Shown here piece after piece: positions 7,011 to 9,462 of a stretch of DNA of 9,462 nucleotides. Under the pieces are notes generated by a model. It searched no databases, was not told the origin of the DNA, and saw only the letters and a program-made list of their open reading frames with translations. A program made the translations under genes and the position numbers. Source of the DNA: Ktedonobacter racemifer (GTDB lineage: Bacteria > Chloroflexota > DTOL01 > JACQYG01); assembly GCA_020723545.1 (NCBI GenBank), contig DYIS01000083.1, positions 1-9,462 on the forward strand, read 5' to 3'. Numbering within the stretch: position 1 is the first letter of the stretch; each line of letters starts with the position of its first letter.

Positions 7011-7082
7011 GCTCGCAGAGAGCGCTGAGTGGGCTGAAAAATCCATAGAAAACTCTGCGAACTCTGCGTTCTCAGCGGTGAA
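7011..7082. repeat. Degraded inverted repeat built of 9-bp units (CGC[A/T]GAG core)
   Basis: On the minus strand 7082-7051 reads as consecutive 9-bp units sharing CGCTGAG/CGCAGAG. On the plus strand 7011-7040 carries the same type of unit (CGCAGAG, CGCTGAG, then GGCTGAA) in the opposite orientation. The arms flank a short AT-rich centre (7041-7050). Read through on the minus strand it gives the low-complexity peptide TAENAEFAE...SAHSALSAS, typical of dispersed non-coding repeats wrongly translated in many environmental genomes. It lies in the 184-bp gap between the AOR fusion and the glycosyltransferase and is probably a small non-autonomous or REP-like element. Confidence 0.65.
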
Positions 7083-7121
7083 TAAATGGAGAAACGCTGT
7101 AGAGGGAGACCATGCCCTTAA

Positions 7122-7140
7122 TACTGGTAAAGAAAAACGG
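7122..7140. repeat. Possible decayed copy of the palindromic repeat at 1-46
   Basis: TACTGGTAAAGAA (7122-7134) matches 12 of 13 bases of TACTAGTAAAGAA at 34-46, and the following AAACGG (7135-7140 region) resembles the ...AAACGG that follows the palindrome half on the minus strand at 40-22. Only half of the palindrome is present. It directly follows the AOR stop codon. On the minus strand the segment after the stop also contains a T-rich run (CCGTTTTTCTTT) behind a weak 4-bp stem, too weak to call a terminator. Confidence 0.35.
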
Positions 7141-9390
7141 TTACGGCAAACCAAGCTCGGCCAGCTTGGCCGGGGTCGGCACGCCGTTCTGGTCCCACCC
7201 CCGTCGAGCATAGTATTCGTCCAGGAGCTGATCGATCTGGGCCCTGGTCATCACGCTGCCGTCGGTGGGCCCGCCCTCGATGGGGTCCTGCCAGAAGCGC
7301 GCCGGCGGGTAGTCCCAGGAGCGACCGAAGCCGGGCACCTCTCTCAGCCAGAACAGGCGGGTCAGGTTCCAAACCCGCTCCGAGACCTTCATCAAGTCCT
7401 GCCAGGCCACTTCCTTTCCGAAAAGGGCACTCAAGACCTTGGGGTAGTGCTCCAGGCTCATGGAGAGCTCGACCCATTGCAGCCGGCAGGCTCCCAGGCA
7501 GTCGAAGAGAGGGCGGATGTGCTGTAACTCGATGACCTTCTCCGCCTTGCCCTCGATGAGCTGGCGGCCGGCGGCGATGTCGTGGGTGATGGCCCAGGAC
7601 TTGTTGTGGTGCGCGCCCACGTCGGCGGTCATGTAGGAGAGCAACATGGCCGGGGCCTGGTGGGATTCGTAACCGGAGACCTCCAGGCCTTTAACGTGGA
7701 TGGCAAAGGCGTCGCTGCCCTGGCCGAACCGGGCGGCGGCGAACTTGACGCCCCCGGCCAGGATGGCGCCAAAGCCCTGGCGCTGGGCTATCTTCTCGAT
7801 GAGGTAGTTCACCGCTTTGGCATCGCCGAAGCGCAGGGCCACCCCGCCGGTGTCGGCGTCGGTGATGATGCCGCGCTGGTAGCACTCCATGGCAAAGGCG
7901 ATGGCATTGCCCGCGGAGATGGTGTCGAGCCCCAGCTCGTCGCACAGGTAATTGGCGTAGGCCACGTCATCCATGTTGGTGAGGCCGCAGTTGCCGCCGA
8001 TGAGGGCGGTGGTCTCGTACTCCGGCCCCTCCACGTAGACATTGCCGCTATGGGAATACTTGCCGCAAGGCACCGGGCAGCCAAAACAGGCCTTGTCGGC
8101 CACCACCATCTTCTGCCGCATCGGTTCGCCTCCCAGGGCCTCGTATCCCTCCAGTTGGCCTGAGATGAAGTTGCGGGTGGGGAAGGCGCCGACCTCGTTG
8201 GACCAGGTGGTGACGCCGGCGGTGCCGTAGCGCTGCCAGACCTGGCGGCCGGCGCTGTCGAAGCAGTCCTGGAAGGCGTCTTTGGCCGCCTTCATGAACC
8301 CTTCCAGGTCGGCGATGGCTATCCCCCTGGTGCCGTGAACGGCGATGGCCTTCAGCTTCTTCGCCCCCAGCACCGCGCCGATGCCGGTGCGTCCAGCCTG
8401 GCGCCCGAAGTCGTGGGTGATACAGGCGAACTTCACCCCGGCCTCACCGGCCGGCCCAATGGTGGCAACCTGGAAGTGCTCGCCCAGCTCGTCCTTCAGC
8501 ATCTTTTCGACCGTAATGGAGCCCTTGCCCCAGTAGGCGCTGGCGTCCCGCAGCTCCACCCTGTCGTTGTCCACAAACAGGTAGACCGGTGAGCTCGCGC
8601 TTCCCTCGACGACGATGGCGTCGTAGCCGGCCTGTTTCAGCTCGGCGCTCAGCATGCCTCCCACCGAGGAGTCTCCCCAACCCCCAGTGGCCGGGGATTT
8701 GGCCGCGAACTCGGTCTTCCCGGCGCCCGGCACGAAGAGGCCCGACAGGGGCCCGCCGGCAACCACCACCTTGTTGTTCTTCGGCCCCAGGGGATCTATG
8801 CCCGGCTCCAGCTCGTCATACAGGAGCCGTGCGGCGAACCCGCGGCCCCCCAGGTATTCCTCCGCCAGCCTTACCTCCAACTTTTCCTTCTTGAACGTCT
8901 TATCGGTCAGGTTGACCCGCAGTATCCAGCCAGCGTAGCCGCCCAACGGGAAGGGAGCCTTGGTGGGGTTGGGGAATACATGTGGCGGTGGGATCACCTC
9001 GGATTCCTTCCTTTCCAGATGCAGGACCTCAGTGCCGCAGTACCTGGTGCACTCGCCGCAGGCGTCGCACTTGATGGGGAAACTCAGATCGGGATGGGTG
9101 AACATCACGTCCAGGGGGCAGGCCTCCACGCAGGCCAGACAGTTGGTGCATTCGTCGGGGTTGATCCAGTAGACCCCCTGGTCGAAATGGATCGCCTCCA
9201 CCGGGCAGACGGCGGCGCAATCGCCGCACTGGTTGCAGGTGGTGACCTTGAACCCTCCTGGCGCGGGAAACCGCCCCTCTACCTTGAGCGCGGCCTTCTT
9301 TGTGTTGTTGTCGTGGAAATGGGCCAGGGGGCAAATGGTCAGACAAACCCGGCATCCGGAGCACTTTGGGCTGTCCGCGGTGAGTTGCAT
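7141..9390 (-). CDS. Ferredoxin-fused aldehyde ferredoxin oxidoreductase (tungstopterin AOR family)
   Basis: The protein has 749 residues, about 140 more than a normal AOR. The N-terminal region holds four [4Fe-4S] ferredoxin motifs with all sixteen cysteines: C10/13/16/20, C52/55/58/62, C81/84/87/91 and C108/111/114/118. A Pro-rich linker (about 130-147) leads to the AOR domain, which opens with GGYAGWILRVNLT. AOR signatures are GGRGFAARLLYDEL (181-194), WGDSSVGG (238-245), LKQAGYDAIVVEG (251-263), the cluster ligands C435-x2-C438-x3-C442, the pterin motif DELGLD (484-489), and DCLGAC (630-635), whose C635 would be the fourth ligand. AORs oxidise aldehydes to carboxylates, passing electrons to ferredoxin (or, in some, run acid reduction). 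The fusion suggests internal electron transfer to or from the clusters. The substrate cannot be told. AAAGGAG (9399-9405), 8 nt before ATG, supports the start. No signal peptide is seen, so it is cytoplasmic. No cofactor or maturation genes adjoin it in the window. Confidence 0.93.
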   Translation of the reverse strand: MQLTADSPKCSGCRVCLTICPLAHFHDNNTKKAALKVEGRFPAPGGFKVTTCNQCGDCAAVCPVEAIHFDQGVYWINPDECTNCLACVEACPLDVMFTHPDLSFPIKCDACGECTRYCGTEVLHLERKESEVIPPPHVFPNPTKAPFPLGGYAGWILRVNLTDKTFKKEKLEVRLAEEYLGGRGFAARLLYDELEPGIDPLGPKNNKVVVAGGPLSGLFVPGAGKTEFAAKSPATGGWGDSSVGGMLSAELKQAGYDAIVVEGSASSPVYLFVDNDRVELRDASAYWGKGSITVEKMLKDELGEHFQVATIGPAGEAGVKFACITHDFGRQAGRTGIGAVLGAKKLKAIAVHGTRGIAIADLEGFMKAAKDAFQDCFDSAGRQVWQRYGTAGVTTWSNEVGAFPTRNFISGQLEGYEALGGEPMRQKMVVADKACFGCPVPCGKYSHSGNVYVEGPEYETTALIGGNCGLTNMDDVAYANYLCDELGLDTISAGNAIAFAMECYQRGIITDADTGGVALRFGDAKAVNYLIEKIAQRQGFGAILAGGVKFAAARFGQGSDAFAIHVKGLEVSGYESHQAPAMLLSYMTADVGAHHNKSWAITHDIAAGRQLIEGKAEKVIELQHIRPLFDCLGACRLQWVELSMSLEHYPKVLSALFGKEVAWQDLMKVSERVWNLTRLFWLREVPGFGRSWDYPPARFWQDPIEGGPTDGSVMTRAQIDQLLDEYYARRGWDQNGVPTPAKLAELGLP

Positions 9391-9398
9391 GGGTTGGT

Positions 9399-9405
9399 CT
9401 CCTTT
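9399..9405 (-). promoter_or_regulatory. Shine-Dalgarno site of the AOR fusion gene
   Basis: The minus strand reads AAAGGAG, 8 nt before ATG at 9390. The remaining upstream sequence to the window edge (9406-9462) shows no clear -10/-35 pair and no other gene; a promoter could lie outside the window. Confidence 0.7.
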
Positions 9406-9462
9406 GACTGTTTTTTGAACCGCAGTCGTTGCCTTTTGCTCTGGGGGTTTTTGTGATAGAAT

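Noticed and set aside
6957..7211. N-terminal extension of the glycosyltransferase to 7211
   Set aside because: The extension overlaps the 3' end of the AOR gene and translates an inverted repeat into low-complexity peptide; the family begins just before the first helix.
8980..9456. Plus-strand open frame of 158 codons opposite the ferredoxin region
   Set aside because: It is antisense to sixteen conserved ferredoxin cysteines; its own translation has no recognisable features.
1..9462. tRNA, rRNA, CRISPR array, riboswitch or transposase
   Set aside because: No cloverleaf, regularly spaced direct repeats or recombinase motifs were seen by eye on either strand, and the intergenic gaps are all under 200 bases.

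Overview
The window comes from a GC-rich bacterium. Six protein genes are recognisable and all lie on the minus strand, so transcription runs from high to low coordinates. The gene mix suggests an anaerobic or facultatively anaerobic Chloroflexota-like environmental bacterium: a tungsten aldehyde oxidoreductase fused to ferredoxin modules, a large GT-C membrane glycosyltransferase with a C-terminal soluble domain, an MrfA-type helicase, and an AmmeMemoRadiSam-type radical SAM enzyme. That placement rests on family resemblance only, because no marker gene is present.

In transcription order: (1) 9390-7141, a 749-residue fusion of a four-motif [4Fe-4S] ferredoxin region and an aldehyde ferredoxin oxidoreductase (AOR). 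(2) 7140-6957, an intergenic stretch with a degraded inverted repeat built of 9-bp units and a possible copy of a second repeat. (3) About 6956-4894, a GT-C (GT39/PMT-like) glycosyltransferase whose last ~47 codons are displaced by a one-base frameshift near 5036-5050. (4) 4865-2610, an MrfA/YprA-type DEAD/DEAH helicase with a C-terminal four-cysteine motif, starting at TTG. (5) 2609-2480, a gap holding a possible promoter and a very strong ribosome binding site. (6) 2479-1394, a TPR protein with a lipoprotein-like signal. (7) 1412-237, a radical SAM protein of the AmrS family with a Tat signal and lipobox. (8) 240-1, the start of a multi-pass membrane protein resembling the N-terminus of spermidine-synthase-like membrane proteins, cut by the window edge. 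An 18-bp palindromic repeat lies inside its reading frame.

The last three genes form a tight operon: the TPR gene and amrS overlap by 19 bp, and amrS and the membrane-protein gene overlap by 4 bp (GTGA). All three products carry export or membrane signals. The most unusual feature is therefore a radical SAM enzyme apparently destined for the outer face of the membrane, encoded between a TPR lipoprotein and a membrane protein. No AMMECR1-like or Memo-like partner gene is visible in the window. The upstream genes (AOR fusion, glycosyltransferase, helicase) do not form an obvious shared pathway.

No tRNA, rRNA, CRISPR array, transposase or plus-strand gene could be supported. No gap without a gene exceeds 300 bases.
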